This document shows positions 53,880-62,967 of a DNA stretch of 64,000 bases, one piece after another. Source of the DNA: Pseudovibrio sp. Ad37 (lineage in GTDB: Bacteria > Pseudomonadota > Alphaproteobacteria > Rhizobiales > Stappiaceae); contig NZ_LMCF01000024.1 of the NCBI RefSeq assembly GCF_001623075.1, positions 1 through 64,000 on the forward strand, written 5' to 3'. Below the pieces are notes generated by a model, which saw nothing but the letters and a program-made list of their open reading frames with translations, was not told the DNA's origin and searched no databases. Made by a program: the position numbers and the translations under genes. How positions within the stretch are numbered: position 1 is the first letter of the stretch; every line of letters begins with the position of its first letter.

Positions 53880-54881
53880 TTACCCGCCGGCATTGAGCAT
53901 TTGGTCCAGATGAGAGAGTGGGCGCATCGATGCAATCATTGCCCGTGCCTCAGCACTATCCTGATCCATTTGGCTAATTAAGGCTTCAATACCGTCAAAT
54001 TTAAGTTCGGCACGGATAAATCCGACGAAGCAGACTGTGACTGGCTTTTCATAGAGGTCACCAGTGAAGTCAAACACATGCACTTCAAGCAGCGGTGCGC
54101 CATCATCAAATGTTGGACGACGGCCAAAACTGGCCACACCATCATGCATCACGCCGTCAATTTTGATCTGAACGGCATAAACGCCTTCTTTCAGCTCGCA
54201 ATTATCGGCAAGCTTTAGGTTCGCAGTTGGGTATCCCAGCTCGCGGCCACGCTTCTCACCATGTTGAACGGTTGCTTCAACAAAATAACGATACCCAAGC
54301 AAGCCGTTCGCCACAGCCAATTCACCTTCAGAAAGAGCGGCTCGAATACGGCTGGAAGAGATGATCTCCCCCCCTTCGTCACCCTCTGCACCAACGATGG
54401 TCACGGCAAATCCATGAGCTTCACCAGCTTGCTCAAGAAACTCAGGTGTTCCTTGCCGCCCCTTCCCAAAGTGGAAGTCATAGCCAGTAATGCTCTGGGA
54501 AATGCCAAGGCGCCCAACCAGAATGTCCTTCACAAAATCCTCAGCGGCCATACCGGCAAACTCTTTTGTAAAGGGCAGTTCGATCACCCCGTCCAGATGT
54601 TCCGCTTCAAAAATCTCAGCTTTGACATGTGAAGGCGTCAAACGAAACACAGGTTGATCAGGCCGGAAGAAGGTGCGTGGGTGTGGTTCAAATGTCATGG
54701 CGAGGGCCGGAACACCGCGCTTTGCAGCTTCATCACGCGCTAAATCAAGGACAGCCCGATGTCCGCGATGAACACCATCAAAATTCCCAATAGCAACAAC
54801 GCCGCTGCGCAGTTTGTCGGGAAACTGCGCAAGGTCGGTAATATGCTGAAAAGAATGCGCCTGCTTGATCGGCTCACCCAT
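53880..54881 (-). CDS. ribF: Bifunctional riboflavin kinase/FAD synthetase
   Basis: From ATG 54881 (MGEPIKQAH), with GGGAAG seven bases upstream, the protein has 333 residues. The N-terminal adenylyltransferase domain has GNFDGVHRGHRAVL (nucleotide site) and TFEPHPRTFF; SSSRIRAALSEGE marks its end. The C-terminal flavokinase domain has GRELGYPTANL, VYAVQIKIDG, GVASFGRRPTFDDG and LEVHVFDF. It turns riboflavin into FMN and FAD. The open frame extends 56 codons further upstream, but that part lies in a dispersed repeat and has no ribosome site. Confidence 0.95.
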   Translation of the reverse strand: MGEPIKQAHSFQHITDLAQFPDKLRSGVVAIGNFDGVHRGHRAVLDLARDEAAKRGVPALAMTFEPHPRTFFRPDQPVFRLTPSHVKAEIFEAEHLDGVIELPFTKEFAGMAAEDFVKDILVGRLGISQSITGYDFHFGKGRQGTPEFLEQAGEAHGFAVTIVGAEGDEGGEIISSSRIRAALSEGELAVANGLLGYRYFVEATVQHGEKRGRELGYPTANLKLADNCELKEGVYAVQIKIDGVMHDGVASFGRRPTFDDGAPLLEVHVFDFTGDLYEKPVTVCFVGFIRAELKFDGIEALISQMDQDSAEARAMIASMRPLSHLDQMLNAGG

Positions 54882-54896
54882 GAATTGACTTCCCGC

Positions 54897-55001
54897 TAAA
54901 GCGTATTTCCGAAAAGTGGTTCCGGTTTTCGGATAAGAATACGCGTGAATAGACAGATTTAGAGTCTGATGCACGAATGCATAGAGCGCAACACACTCTA
55001 A
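54897..55001. repeat. MITE-like intergenic repeat, copy 2
   Basis: Copy 2 of the element at 39900-40006. It shares CCGAAAAGTGGTTCCGGTTT, GGATAAGAATACGCG, the GCACGAATGCATA-like stretch and the final CTCTAA; the left end is diverged (TAAAGCGTATTT). It lies in the ribF 5' region, 16 bases before the start codon, where its hairpin could affect ribF expression. Confidence 0.75.
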
Positions 55002-55114
55002 ATATCTAGAATTTTGCGAGACGGTGCCGTGAGAAGTCCGCCTCGTCAAGCTCTTGAGATGGAGTTTGCCGAGCCGGACACAAGAAACTTTAAGTTCTGT
55101 GCAGGAATTTCAGC

Positions 55115-55561
55115 TTAGAGCGGAATATCCATGTCCGCACGGGCAGGGACTTTGACCATCGCTTCCCCCTCCAAAACCACTTTGCCTTCGACCAAACATT
55201 GGCAATCCAACCTAGCGCGATTGCCCTTGTCGATCAGCTCTGCGACGCTCACGCGCACCTCAATATCGTCGCCGATATACACAGGCGCGCGAAAATTTAA
55301 AGATTGAGACAAATAAATTGCACCTGGGCCCGGTAATCGCGTTCCAAGTACGGCTGAGATAAGGCTCGCGGTGTAAAGACCGTGCGCAATACGAGTTTTG
55401 AAAGGGGTCTTTGCTGCAAAATGCTCCGACAAATGGATTGGGTTTCTGTCACCGGAAACCTCCGCAAATCCTACAATGTCCTGGGAGCTGACGTGCTTTA
55501 CAAAAACTTCGGTCATGCCGACGGAAAGGTCTTCATAGGCAAGCGGGCGGAGGCTGAGCAT
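55115..55561 (-). CDS. MaoC-like acyl dehydratase / (R)-enoyl-CoA hydratase
   Basis: A 148-residue hotdog-fold protein. The MaoC/PhaJ active-site motif is present: FAEVSGDRNPIHLSEHFA (catalytic Asp and His), followed by TRIAHGLYTASLISAVLGTRLPGPGAIYLSQSLNFRAPV. It hydrates trans-2-enoyl-CoA to (R)-3-hydroxyacyl-CoA, linking beta-oxidation to polyhydroxyalkanoate or other acyl metabolism. GAGGAAACACT precedes the ATG. No partner genes lie next to it; it diverges from cheY. Confidence 0.9.
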   Translation of the reverse strand: MLSLRPLAYEDLSVGMTEVFVKHVSSQDIVGFAEVSGDRNPIHLSEHFAAKTPFKTRIAHGLYTASLISAVLGTRLPGPGAIYLSQSLNFRAPVYIGDDIEVRVSVAELIDKGNRARLDCQCLVEGKVVLEGEAMVKVPARADMDIPL

Positions 55562-55842
55562 AGTGTTTCCTCGGATTAACCACAGGCAAAATTGCCGGTA
55601 AAACGCGCAGAAAAGCTAGTAAGCAGACCTCTAAAAAACAATTAGGCTTTTAGCATTATTGAAATCGTATTGGATAAATTAACCTAACTATAACGTAGGG
55701 CGGTTAATTTCGCGAAGTTGAATTGGTGGGGACCCCTTTTAATTTGGAAGGACACCTGCGTCCAGTGTGACCGAACAATGTCGTGGTCGCCGTGAGTATA
55801 GCAGAGAGGCAACGACAGCCTCTTGAGAATATGGAGTTGTAC

Positions 55843-56226
55843 ATGGCCCTTGATCTTCAGATGCCAATTTTGGTTGTCGATGATTATAAGACCATGATTC
55901 GAATCATTCGGAACTTGTTGAAGCAACTTGGCTTTGCGGACATCGATGATGCGGCTGATGGCACTGAGGCCTACGAGAAAATGAAGCAGCGCCGTTACGG
56001 CCTGGTGATCTCGGATTGGAACATGGAACCTATGACTGGCTATGAACTGCTCAAGCAGGTCAGGCAGGATGCTGCTCTGAGTAAGACGCCATTCATTATG
56101 GTGACGGCTGAGTCTAAAACGGAAAACGTGATCGCTGCTAAAAAGGCAGGGGTTAACAACTACATCGTTAAGCCGTTTAATGCGCAAACTCTTAAAGGCA
56201 AAATCGAAGCGGTTTTCGCTGAGTAA
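55843..56226 (+). CDS. cheY: CheY-type single-domain response regulator
   Basis: A 127-residue receiver domain. It has the acidic pair Asp13/Asp14 in LVVDDYKTM, the phosphorylation site Asp58 in VISDWNM, a Thr in MVTAES and a Lys in YIVKPFN. The ATG at 55843 has GGAG six bases upstream; a longer frame to 55783 is not needed. A cheZ-like gene follows after about 175 bases, so this CheY is probably its substrate and binds the flagellar motor when phosphorylated. DivK-like or other roles remain possible, but the pairing favours chemotaxis. Confidence 0.9.
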   Translation: MALDLQMPILVVDDYKTMIRIIRNLLKQLGFADIDDAADGTEAYEKMKQRRYGLVISDWNMEPMTGYELLKQVRQDAALSKTPFIMVTAESKTENVIAAKKAGVNNYIVKPFNAQTLKGKIEAVFAE

Positions 56227-56320
56227 ATTGTTTGCGCACAACTGAAGAATAGGGGCTGGGGTGAGGACGCGATAACGGTAGCGCCCCAACCCTTCTGTGC
56301 ACCCAACTGACCGGTTACAA

Positions 56321-56362
56321 GGTCGGGTAGAGCTCCGACCCAGCAGGCGATTTTGCCTGCTG
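56321..56362 (+). promoter_or_regulatory. Two tandem hairpins between cheY and cheZ
   Basis: GGTCGG/CCGACC (56321-56340) is immediately followed by CAGCAGGC/GCCTGCTG (56341-56362), with loops of 8 and 6 bases. They sit about 40 bases before the likely TTG start of cheZ. There is no U-tract, so an RNA-processing or translation-control role is as likely as termination. Confidence 0.5.
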
Positions 56363-56400
56363 GAGGAGACGTTCCCTACACAGGCAAAGGGAAGAGTGTT

Positions 56401-57075
56401 TTGACCAAAATTGATATTCAGCAACTCATCGATTTTCTGGAAGAAAGCCGTGAGAAGTCTAGCGAAGTCACACTAACTGATGTGATGGACCTTGCAGAGG
56501 TTATGACAGGTTCAATGGGGGATATCATTGAACACATCCAACCTGCAGTGACCATGGAACTGGCAGAAATCGGCGCGGAAATTGCGCGGATGAAAGCCGA
56601 GATCAGTAAGCTTCGTGTCGCAGATATGAGAGATAATCATATCCCTGATGCTGGCCGAGAGCTGGATGCTATTGTTTCTTCAACAGAGGAAGCAACACAT
56701 TCAATCATGGAAGCAGCTGAAGCCATCATGGCAGCTGATCCTGAGGATGCCCAAGCCTATCAAGACACTGTCAACAATCAGGTTATGGAGATTTTTCAGG
56801 CCTGCGCGTTTCAGGATATTACCGGACAACGCATCTCTAAAGTTGTCAGCACCCTGAATACGATTGATGAGCGTGTTTCCAACTTCGTTGAACGTTTACG
56901 CCTTGAGCAAGAAGCGCAGGGTGAACAGGGCGGCGAAGAAACTGACGAAGAACGCCGCAAGCGTGAGTTGATCCTCCATGGCCCGCAGCACAAGGGTGAA
57001 GGTGTCTCTCAGGATGAGATTGATGCCATGCTCGGTGATGTGCAGCAGGACGATATCGACAAGCTGTTCGCCTGA
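56401..57075 (+). CDS. cheZ: CheZ-family CheY-P phosphatase, paralogue 2
   Basis: The TTG at 56401 (MTKIDIQQLIDFLEE), preceded by AAGGGAAG, gives 224 residues; a TTG at 56353 would extend it through a hairpin region. The catalytic signature is FQDITGQRISKVV, with Asp139 and Gln143. Long helices surround it, and the C terminus ends in two acidic motifs (SQDEIDAML and QQDDIDKLFA) like the CheY-docking peptide, here apparently doubled. It should dephosphorylate the CheY encoded directly upstream. It is about 30-40 percent similar by eye to paralogue 1 (8197-8946) in the core. Confidence 0.85.
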   Translation: MTKIDIQQLIDFLEESREKSSEVTLTDVMDLAEVMTGSMGDIIEHIQPAVTMELAEIGAEIARMKAEISKLRVADMRDNHIPDAGRELDAIVSSTEEATHSIMEAAEAIMAADPEDAQAYQDTVNNQVMEIFQACAFQDITGQRISKVVSTLNTIDERVSNFVERLRLEQEAQGEQGGEETDEERRKRELILHGPQHKGEGVSQDEIDAMLGDVQQDDIDKLFA

Positions 57076-57127
57076 ATTTACTTGCGATCAGTTTGTCAGT
57101 GGGCGCCGCCCACCAACAAGAAATTCA

Positions 57128-57165
57128 AAAGCAGTTTGTTGACCTGAAATGATGCAAACTGCTTT
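57128..57165. terminator. Terminator between convergent cheZ and HAD genes
   Basis: A perfect AAAGCAGTTTG/CAAACTGCTTT stem with a 16-base loop, located between two convergent stops and flanked by A/T-rich tracts on both sides. Confidence 0.75.
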
Positions 57166-57169
57166 AGTC

Positions 57170-58024
57170 TTACCAGCTCAGGCGTCCCATGAAATCGTGC
57201 GCATGCAGACCTTCTGCCTTAAGCATGCTTAAGACAGCCTCAGCATCCCCTGCCAGATCAGCTGCATGAATACCTTCTGTCAAAAATAGCGCGGGGATAC
57301 CTTGGGCATTCGCACCTTTGATATCAGTCGGTAAACCGTCACCAATTGCCAGAATCTCAGTTTTTTCAAGCGCTCTGCCTGCGTGTACATTCAGTTCTGC
57401 CCGCGCCATGTCGTAGATCGGATGAAAAGGCTTTCCCGTAATGATGACGCGGCCACCCATCTCTTCATAAAGCTTTGCGAGTGCGCCTCCGCACCAGACC
57501 AACTTGTCGCCTTGTTCAGCAACAATGTCTGGATTAGCGCAAATGAGCGGAAGATCCAGCTTCAATAACTCTTCAAAATGAGAGCGGTAATCCTCTGGCT
57601 CTTCCACGCGTCTGTCATTCAAACCTGAACAGACGATAATGTCCGCAGCATTTGGCTCCACAAAGTCAAAACTCGCACCGTGAAACAGGCTATGATTCTT
57701 TTTAGGGCCAATGTGGTAGACCTTCGCATGATCTATGGTGCGCAGATCAGCCTGAACAACATCACCTGACGAGACAATCGAGTTATAACAGGTTTGTGGA
57801 ACACCCAAACTGCGAAGATGCTCTTCAATCTCATGGGATGGGCGCGGTGCGTTGGTAATCAGAACGACAGGCTTGCCACAACGCGCCTTATAGGTCTCAA
57901 GTGCGTCAATTGCTGCCGGAAATGCGCTCACTCCATTATGTAAAACACCCCAGACATCACATAGAATGCCGTTGAATTGATCTGCAATCTGGCTGAGGCC
58001 AGTGATGGGGGATTGCTGCTTCAT
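57170..58024 (-). CDS. HAD-superfamily class IIA hydrolase (TIGR01459 type)
   Basis: From ATG 58024 (MKQQSPITG) the protein has 284 residues; the frame stays open to 58084. Motif I reads LCDVWGVLHNG, with the DxWGVxHxG form typical of the TIGR01459 group rather than DxDG. Motif II is VLITNAPRPSHEI. Motif III/IV lies in VIITGKPFHPIYDMA (Lys) and ILAIGDGLPTDIKGA (Asp pair). It removes phosphate from a small molecule in the cytoplasm; the substrate of this group is unknown. The ribosome site is weak. Confidence 0.85.
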   Translation of the reverse strand: MKQQSPITGLSQIADQFNGILCDVWGVLHNGVSAFPAAIDALETYKARCGKPVVLITNAPRPSHEIEEHLRSLGVPQTCYNSIVSSGDVVQADLRTIDHAKVYHIGPKKNHSLFHGASFDFVEPNAADIIVCSGLNDRRVEEPEDYRSHFEELLKLDLPLICANPDIVAEQGDKLVWCGGALAKLYEEMGGRVIITGKPFHPIYDMARAELNVHAGRALEKTEILAIGDGLPTDIKGANAQGIPALFLTEGIHAADLAGDAEAVLSMLKAEGLHAHDFMGRLSW

Positions 58025-58226
58025 ATGATGTTCTCTTGGAGGAAACTTGGATACGCTCTTGAAAAAAGAGTAGAGTTGAGCCAAATCCTCATAGCCTGAG
58101 CAGGTGGCGACGACAAGTAGATATAATCACTGCTCATCTCGCATTGATATTGAGCGCAAATCTCTGTCACAAATATGATTTGGATACGCCATGTATATGC
58201 GGAACAACCTTTGAGACGGAGCGGTT

Positions 58227-60182
58227 ATGGCGGTAAGACAACTTAGCGATACGACAATTAACAGAATTGCCGCTGGTGAAGTGATCGAGCGGCCTGCAAG
58301 TGTCGTCAAAGAGCTGGTTGAAAACGCAGTTGATGCTGGTGCTACGCGCATCGAGATCGTCACTGCGACCGGTGGCAAAAGCCTGCTGCGCATTACAGAC
58401 AATGGTGCAGGCATGACGAAGGGAGACCTTCAACTCGCCGTTCGCCGCCATTGCACATCCAAACTGCCTGAAGATGATCTCATGGACATCCGGACCATGG
58501 GTTTTCGCGGAGAAGCGCTGCCATCCATTGGCGCAATCTCACGTTTGGAAATAACCACACGCCATGCCTCGGAACCTCACGCCTGGAAAATCGAAGTTGA
58601 AGGCGGTCAGGACAATGATATTGAGCCAGCTGCATTAAACTCCGGAACGCGCGTCGAAGTAAAAGATATCTTCTTCTCCGTACCCGCGCGTCTGAAGTTC
58701 CTAAAGTCTGACCGTGCTGAAGCAACAGCGATCACAGAAATCATCAAGCGGATCGCTCTTGCAAATCCAACAGTGAGATTCTCACTCTCTGGATCAGATC
58801 GCCGGCAACTGGAACTGCCAGCTTGTACCGGAGATGACGCAGATCTCGCCCGGATCGGACAAATACTCGGTGCAGAGTTTACAAAGAACGCTATGGAGAT
58901 TGAGGCGCTGAGGGAAGGGATACATCTGTACGGATATGCAGGCCTGCCGACCTTCCACCGCGCCAACTCACAGCACCAGTTTTTCTTCGTAAATGGCCGT
59001 CCGGTAAGAGATAAATTGCTTTTAGGCTCCCTGAAAGCAGCATACTCAGACGTGCTATCTCGTGATCGCCACCCGATTGTAGTGCTCAACATCGATCTTG
59101 ACCCTCACCAAGTAGACGTAAACGTACATCCGGCAAAGGCAGACGTACGCTTCCGAGATGGTCAGCTGGTTCGTGGACTGATGATCGGTGCTCTGAAGAA
59201 TGCCTTCGTTCAGTCAGGTTTTAGAGCATCCACTGCAAACACCCAGTCTGCAATTAACGCCATTCGCCCAATGGGACAAAGCGCAGGCTTCAATGTTCAT
59301 TCAGGCGCATCTATGCATACGCCGCAAGGCAATAGAGAAGCCCCTCAAAACTACTCATGGCAACAATCGTCCTATCGACCGGAAGAGAGTACTGCAGGTG
59401 TGTGGAGTGCTGCAGATATTCCGGAAGTTGGATCCAGCGAAATGCAGTTGGGTCTTATGGAAGCCAATGCACTTTATTCAGCACCAATGGATCAGTCGCA
59501 GTTGCCAGAGAACGAGCAGGGCACACAGGCCTATCAACTGGTCGACGCGCCATCCGCAGACTCACGAGCCCATGGACATCAGTTACTGGAAGACCGAGAA
59601 AATTTCCCGCTTGGAGCTGCCAGGGCGCAAATCCACGAAACTTACATCGTGTCGCAAACTAAAGACGGGTTGGTCATCGTAGACCAGCACGCAGCCCACG
59701 AACGTCTTGTCTATGAACAACTAAAAGAGGACTTGTCGAAACGCGATGTGTCTCGGCAGATGCTCCTTATCCCGGAAATTGTCGATCTCCCTGAAGAGGA
59801 TGTCGCACGACTAGAAGAGCGTGCGTCAGAGCTTGAAGAAGTTGGCCTTGTTCTGGAGCGCTTCGGTCCGGGGGCAATTGCAGTGCGAGAAACCCCATCC
59901 ATGCTAAAACGCCTTAATATCAAAGCGCTTGTGCAGGATCTTGCCGACGATTTTGCGGAGTTCGACAGCTCAACCCGCATCAGAGTGAAGCTGGATCTGG
60001 TTGCCGCAACAATGGCATGTCACGGATCAATCAGAGCAGGGCGGAGAATGCGACCTGAAGAGATGGACAATCTGCTTCGCGATATGGAAGCAACGCCAAA
60101 ATCTGGGCAATGCAATCACGGCAGACCAACATGGATCGAGCTGAAGCTCTCCGATATTGAGCGCTTGTTTGGTCGTCACTAG
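58227..60182 (+). CDS. mutL: DNA mismatch repair protein MutL
   Basis: A 651-residue MutL. The N-terminal GHKL ATPase has KELVENAVDAGATRIEI (motif I), DNGAGM (II), GFRGEALPSIGAIS (III) and the HKRHQ-like loop near residue 110. A variable linker (about 350-450) is Gln/Ser-rich. The C-terminal domain keeps the endonuclease motif DQHAAHERLVYE (Asp486; DQHA-x2-E-x4-E), with ACHGSIRAGRRM and GQCNHGRPT. It should therefore nick DNA, unlike E. coli MutL, which works with MutH. It divides by a promoter region from the HAD gene and ends before a hairpin. Confidence 0.95.
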   Translation: MAVRQLSDTTINRIAAGEVIERPASVVKELVENAVDAGATRIEIVTATGGKSLLRITDNGAGMTKGDLQLAVRRHCTSKLPEDDLMDIRTMGFRGEALPSIGAISRLEITTRHASEPHAWKIEVEGGQDNDIEPAALNSGTRVEVKDIFFSVPARLKFLKSDRAEATAITEIIKRIALANPTVRFSLSGSDRRQLELPACTGDDADLARIGQILGAEFTKNAMEIEALREGIHLYGYAGLPTFHRANSQHQFFFVNGRPVRDKLLLGSLKAAYSDVLSRDRHPIVVLNIDLDPHQVDVNVHPAKADVRFRDGQLVRGLMIGALKNAFVQSGFRASTANTQSAINAIRPMGQSAGFNVHSGASMHTPQGNREAPQNYSWQQSSYRPEESTAGVWSAADIPEVGSSEMQLGLMEANALYSAPMDQSQLPENEQGTQAYQLVDAPSADSRAHGHQLLEDRENFPLGAARAQIHETYIVSQTKDGLVIVDQHAAHERLVYEQLKEDLSKRDVSRQMLLIPEIVDLPEEDVARLEERASELEEVGLVLERFGPGAIAVRETPSMLKRLNIKALVQDLADDFAEFDSSTRIRVKLDLVAATMACHGSIRAGRRMRPEEMDNLLRDMEATPKSGQCNHGRPTWIELKLSDIERLFGRH

Positions 60183-60200
60183 TTTTTACGACAAAAACCA

Positions 60201-60230
60201 GAAGAGGCGGATCAATGATCCGCCTCTTCC
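60201..60230 (-). terminator. Terminator between convergent mutL and porin genes
   Basis: A perfect GAAGAGGCGGATCA/TGATCCGCCTCTTC stem. On the minus strand it is followed by TGGTTTTTG, so it best serves the porin gene but could also stop mutL transcripts. Confidence 0.85.
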
Positions 60231-60281
60231 AGTTCGTATTCTCGATTACACTAGGCAATCGATGGGTTCTGACATGTGGCC

Positions 60282-61583
60282 TCAGAAGTCCCGTTGAACA
60301 CGGAGCAGGATTGAGATGATATCTTGTTGGCCGATTGGGCGAGTTGGGTTACCATTGTTGATTGTGTTATCTGGATAAAGATCACCCAAACCTAGGTTAC
60401 GATACGCAACTTCAGTGCCGATTTCGAAGCCGCTCACTGGTGTCCAACCAATCTTACCAACTACATCCCATTGATTTTGATTCCAGAGCTGATTTGGACG
60501 AACGTTGGCGAAAGAGGCTTGAATGGCCGCATTCCACTCAGGAGAAAAATCAGCTTGGAAGCCCCATGCAATAGACCAAGCGGTTGAAATCCCGTCTTCG
60601 CCATCTGTAAGTGAGGTTGCATCCCAGACTACGTTCTGCCAGTCGCTGTTAACGTAGCCTAAGGCACCTTGAGCAAAAGTTGCTTGGACGACGCCTTGGA
60701 AGCCAGAAAGATAGCTTGTAAACCATGGAATGTTGAATTCAATACCGCCACCGACGGCCCAACCAAGCTTTCCAGATGGATAAGATTCAAGATAACGGAT
60801 CTCTGTCAAAGCACCCATAATCTGTGCGGAACCCCAACCCTGATCAAGTCGGATGTTAGCAACAAGGTCAGGGAAGCGCATGCCACCGTAGCCTTGGTTA
60901 AATCCGGTGGAGTCAAGATATTCACCGGTAAAGAGGTTCTGCTGGCGAGCTGTTCTGTCTTCCACAGACCAGCTGGTGGACAAGCCGTTACCCAGATCGA
61001 AGGTATAACCAGCAAGCCAGAGGTTTTGGTCAGAGTACGCAACGGTGGTGATCGCACCGTAGGCATAACCGGTCCAGAAGTCATAGAAGGACTGTGCACG
61101 ACCGATGGTCATACCGCCAAACTGTACGAACGCATAATCAAGCGTCATAACAGTGTTGTCCTGTTCAACCCCAAAAGAGCCGACTGGATTGTTCACGTTA
61201 GGAACAGAGCTGTCATCCTGAATAAAGCCAGGTGTGTCGACTGTTCCGAACAAATCAATGTAAGCACGAAGCAAGCCGTATTCTGTTTGAGTTCGGGCGT
61301 CCATGCGGAGGTAGCCACGTGCACGAGTGGATGTTGAATTTCTTGTCCGCTCAGACCAGTCGCTTGGGGCCGCCCCAAAGTTGTTGAAACGGTATTCTGC
61401 ACGAACACGACCGCGAATTCTCAAACAGGTATCAGTGCCTGGAATATAAAAATATCCAGTACCGTAGGCGTCACAAATCTGGACGTATTCTACGGGCTCC
61501 GGTGCAACGGGAAGATCGGCTGCAAGGACCGGAGTGGCACTCATCATAAGCGCTGCTGCGGCGCTAGTTGTAAAATGGCGCAT
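60282..61583 (-). CDS. Outer-membrane porin (Omp2-type, alphaproteobacterial)
   Basis: From ATG 61583 (MRHFTTSAAAALM), with AGGAG eight bases upstream, the protein has 433 residues with a clear signal peptide (ending VLAADLP). It matches porins of the Rhizobiales Omp2a/2b group: the early CDAYGTGYFYIPGTDTCLRIRGRVRAEY with its two Cys, many amphipathic beta strands (ATRGYLRMDARTQTEYG-type), and a final strand ending in RVQRDF, the C-terminal Phe used by the BAM complex. It makes a trimeric channel for small solutes. A long AT-rich upstream region suggests strong expression. Confidence 0.92.
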   Translation of the reverse strand: MRHFTTSAAAALMMSATPVLAADLPVAPEPVEYVQICDAYGTGYFYIPGTDTCLRIRGRVRAEYRFNNFGAAPSDWSERTRNSTSTRARGYLRMDARTQTEYGLLRAYIDLFGTVDTPGFIQDDSSVPNVNNPVGSFGVEQDNTVMTLDYAFVQFGGMTIGRAQSFYDFWTGYAYGAITTVAYSDQNLWLAGYTFDLGNGLSTSWSVEDRTARQQNLFTGEYLDSTGFNQGYGGMRFPDLVANIRLDQGWGSAQIMGALTEIRYLESYPSGKLGWAVGGGIEFNIPWFTSYLSGFQGVVQATFAQGALGYVNSDWQNVVWDATSLTDGEDGISTAWSIAWGFQADFSPEWNAAIQASFANVRPNQLWNQNQWDVVGKIGWTPVSGFEIGTEVAYRNLGLGDLYPDNTINNGNPTRPIGQQDIISILLRVQRDF

Positions 61584-62406
61584 AATTCGACTCCTAAATC
61601 GGGTAGAAACCCACTCCTCAAACAAGGTTTATTGACAAAACTACTTAAGGCGGCCCAAATGCTGCCTAAGCAAAACTAATTTTATTGTTGTGTACGCGAA
61701 TTCCCTGCAGCAATTGATGCCAGCACATGCTTGTTGATGCAATAATAACTCTAAGAATAACCTAGAGTTATCAAGCTAATCGAAACCGCTGTTTCATTCC
61801 TGCAACGCTTTTATCCCAAACTAGGTAGATGTATCAAATACAATTCAGGGGTGCTTCTAATTGAATTAAACCATTGTTATTATTCGTTAAAAAATCATTA
61901 CGCAGATTTGCGAGCCCTTTTCCTATGCAAGCTGCGTCATTCGAATCATAGACACAAATGGGGTCCGTATCAGGGAGGTGTAACGCTCCATGATAAGTAT
62001 AGTGATAGTATTTACAGGTATTCGAATTTTGCGTTGTTTTGGGAGAATTTGCGTTCTTTTGAGGACTGACGCGCCGCTATGCGAACTGTGAACCTCAATC
62101 CCGCAAATCTCTGTTTTTCAGGAGGCGGAGGGCCAATGCATCCTCTAGCCCACCCACACCGGACCAGATCCTCAGCCACAATATAGTGTCATCACCTCAG
62201 AACGTCGGACAGCAACGATCTGTTTCAATCAATTCGGCTGAAGACCCCATGCTCCCCTCTGCTCACAGTCCTCGTCCACCTGCGCCATTTCACACATCAC
62301 GGCGGTCCTCTATCCAGCGCACAGAGGGGAGGGCAACAAAAAAGGCCTTCCCGAAACCACATCGGAAAGGCCTTCTTCTACCCTTTATATATACGGTCGC
62401 TCTGGG
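61584..62406. other. Long intergenic region upstream of the porin gene
   Basis: About 820 bases without a supported gene. Next to the porin it is a leader with an AAGGCGGCCCAAATGCTGCC-like hairpin and AT-rich promoter-like sequence. Small open frames (61851-62069 and 62186-62440) lack ribosome sites and family features, and the second overlaps rsmD. The rsmD terminator lies at its far end. The centre (61930-62330) may contain a small RNA, but I see no named motif. Confidence 0.4.
62338..62376 (-). terminator. Terminator of rsmD
   Basis: On the minus strand, AAGGCCTTTCCGA/TCGGGAAGGCCTT with a 9-base loop is followed by TTTTTTGTTG, about 30 bases beyond the rsmD stop. Confidence 0.85.
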
Positions 62407-62967
62407 CTACACGCCGAGATACCTGAGAATGAGGATCTGACTGTCGCCCGCATGGCGTACATCCAGCCCTTCAAACCCGTCAGGGATCACTGGAGAAACG
62501 CTCGCATCTTCTTCCCAGATGCAAAGGGCGCCTTTATTAAGCCAGCCGCCAGCCACGGCACTGGACAGAGCCTTCTCGCCGAGTTCAAAGCGGTAAGGTG
62601 GATCCAGAAATACCAGGTCGAACGGAGCAATGGTTCCCGCTTCCCCTAAAGATGTCGCATCGCGTCGTAAGATCTTTGTGGCGCCCATCAGTCCAGTGGT
62701 CTCCACATTCCGGCGGATCAGACCACGCGGCTCAACAGCCTCTTCAACAAAGACGCAGTACTTGCCGCCACGGCTCATCGCTTCCAGACCAAGAGCGCCG
62801 GTCCCTGCAAACAGGTCCAGAACGCGTGCGTCCTGAACCGGGTTGTCATAGGAGTGAGCGAGCACATTAAAAATGGTCTCTCTCATCCGGTCACTGGTAG
62901 GCCGTGTGTTTTGTGTCTTGGGCGTAGCGAGAGCAGTTCCCCGAAAGCGTCCAGCAACAATTCTCAC
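62407..62967 (-). CDS. rsmD: 16S rRNA (guanine966-N2)-methyltransferase RsmD
   Basis: A 186-residue class I methyltransferase. It starts RIVAGRFRGTALATP and TRPTSDRMRETIFNVL, family-specific substrate segments. The SAM-binding site is LDLFAGTGALGLEAMSRG and the catalytic motif is FLDPPYRF. It methylates G966 of 16S rRNA. The start is GTG; GTGA overlaps the TGA of the upstream gene by 4 bases, so the two are translationally coupled. Pairing with a pseudouridine synthase gene is usual in alphaproteobacteria. Confidence 0.95.
   Translation of the reverse strand: MRIVAGRFRGTALATPKTQNTRPTSDRMRETIFNVLAHSYDNPVQDARVLDLFAGTGALGLEAMSRGGKYCVFVEEAVEPRGLIRRNVETTGLMGATKILRRDATSLGEAGTIAPFDLVFLDPPYRFELGEKALSSAVAGGWLNKGALCIWEEDASVSPVIPDGFEGLDVRHAGDSQILILRYLGV

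Noticed and set aside
54882-55049. N-terminal extension of ribF
   Set aside because: It lies in a dispersed repeat, has no ribosome site and lacks similarity to RibF; the ATG at 54881 has a good site.
61851-62069. Small gene in the porin upstream region
   Set aside because: No ribosome site, unusual composition and no recognisable family.
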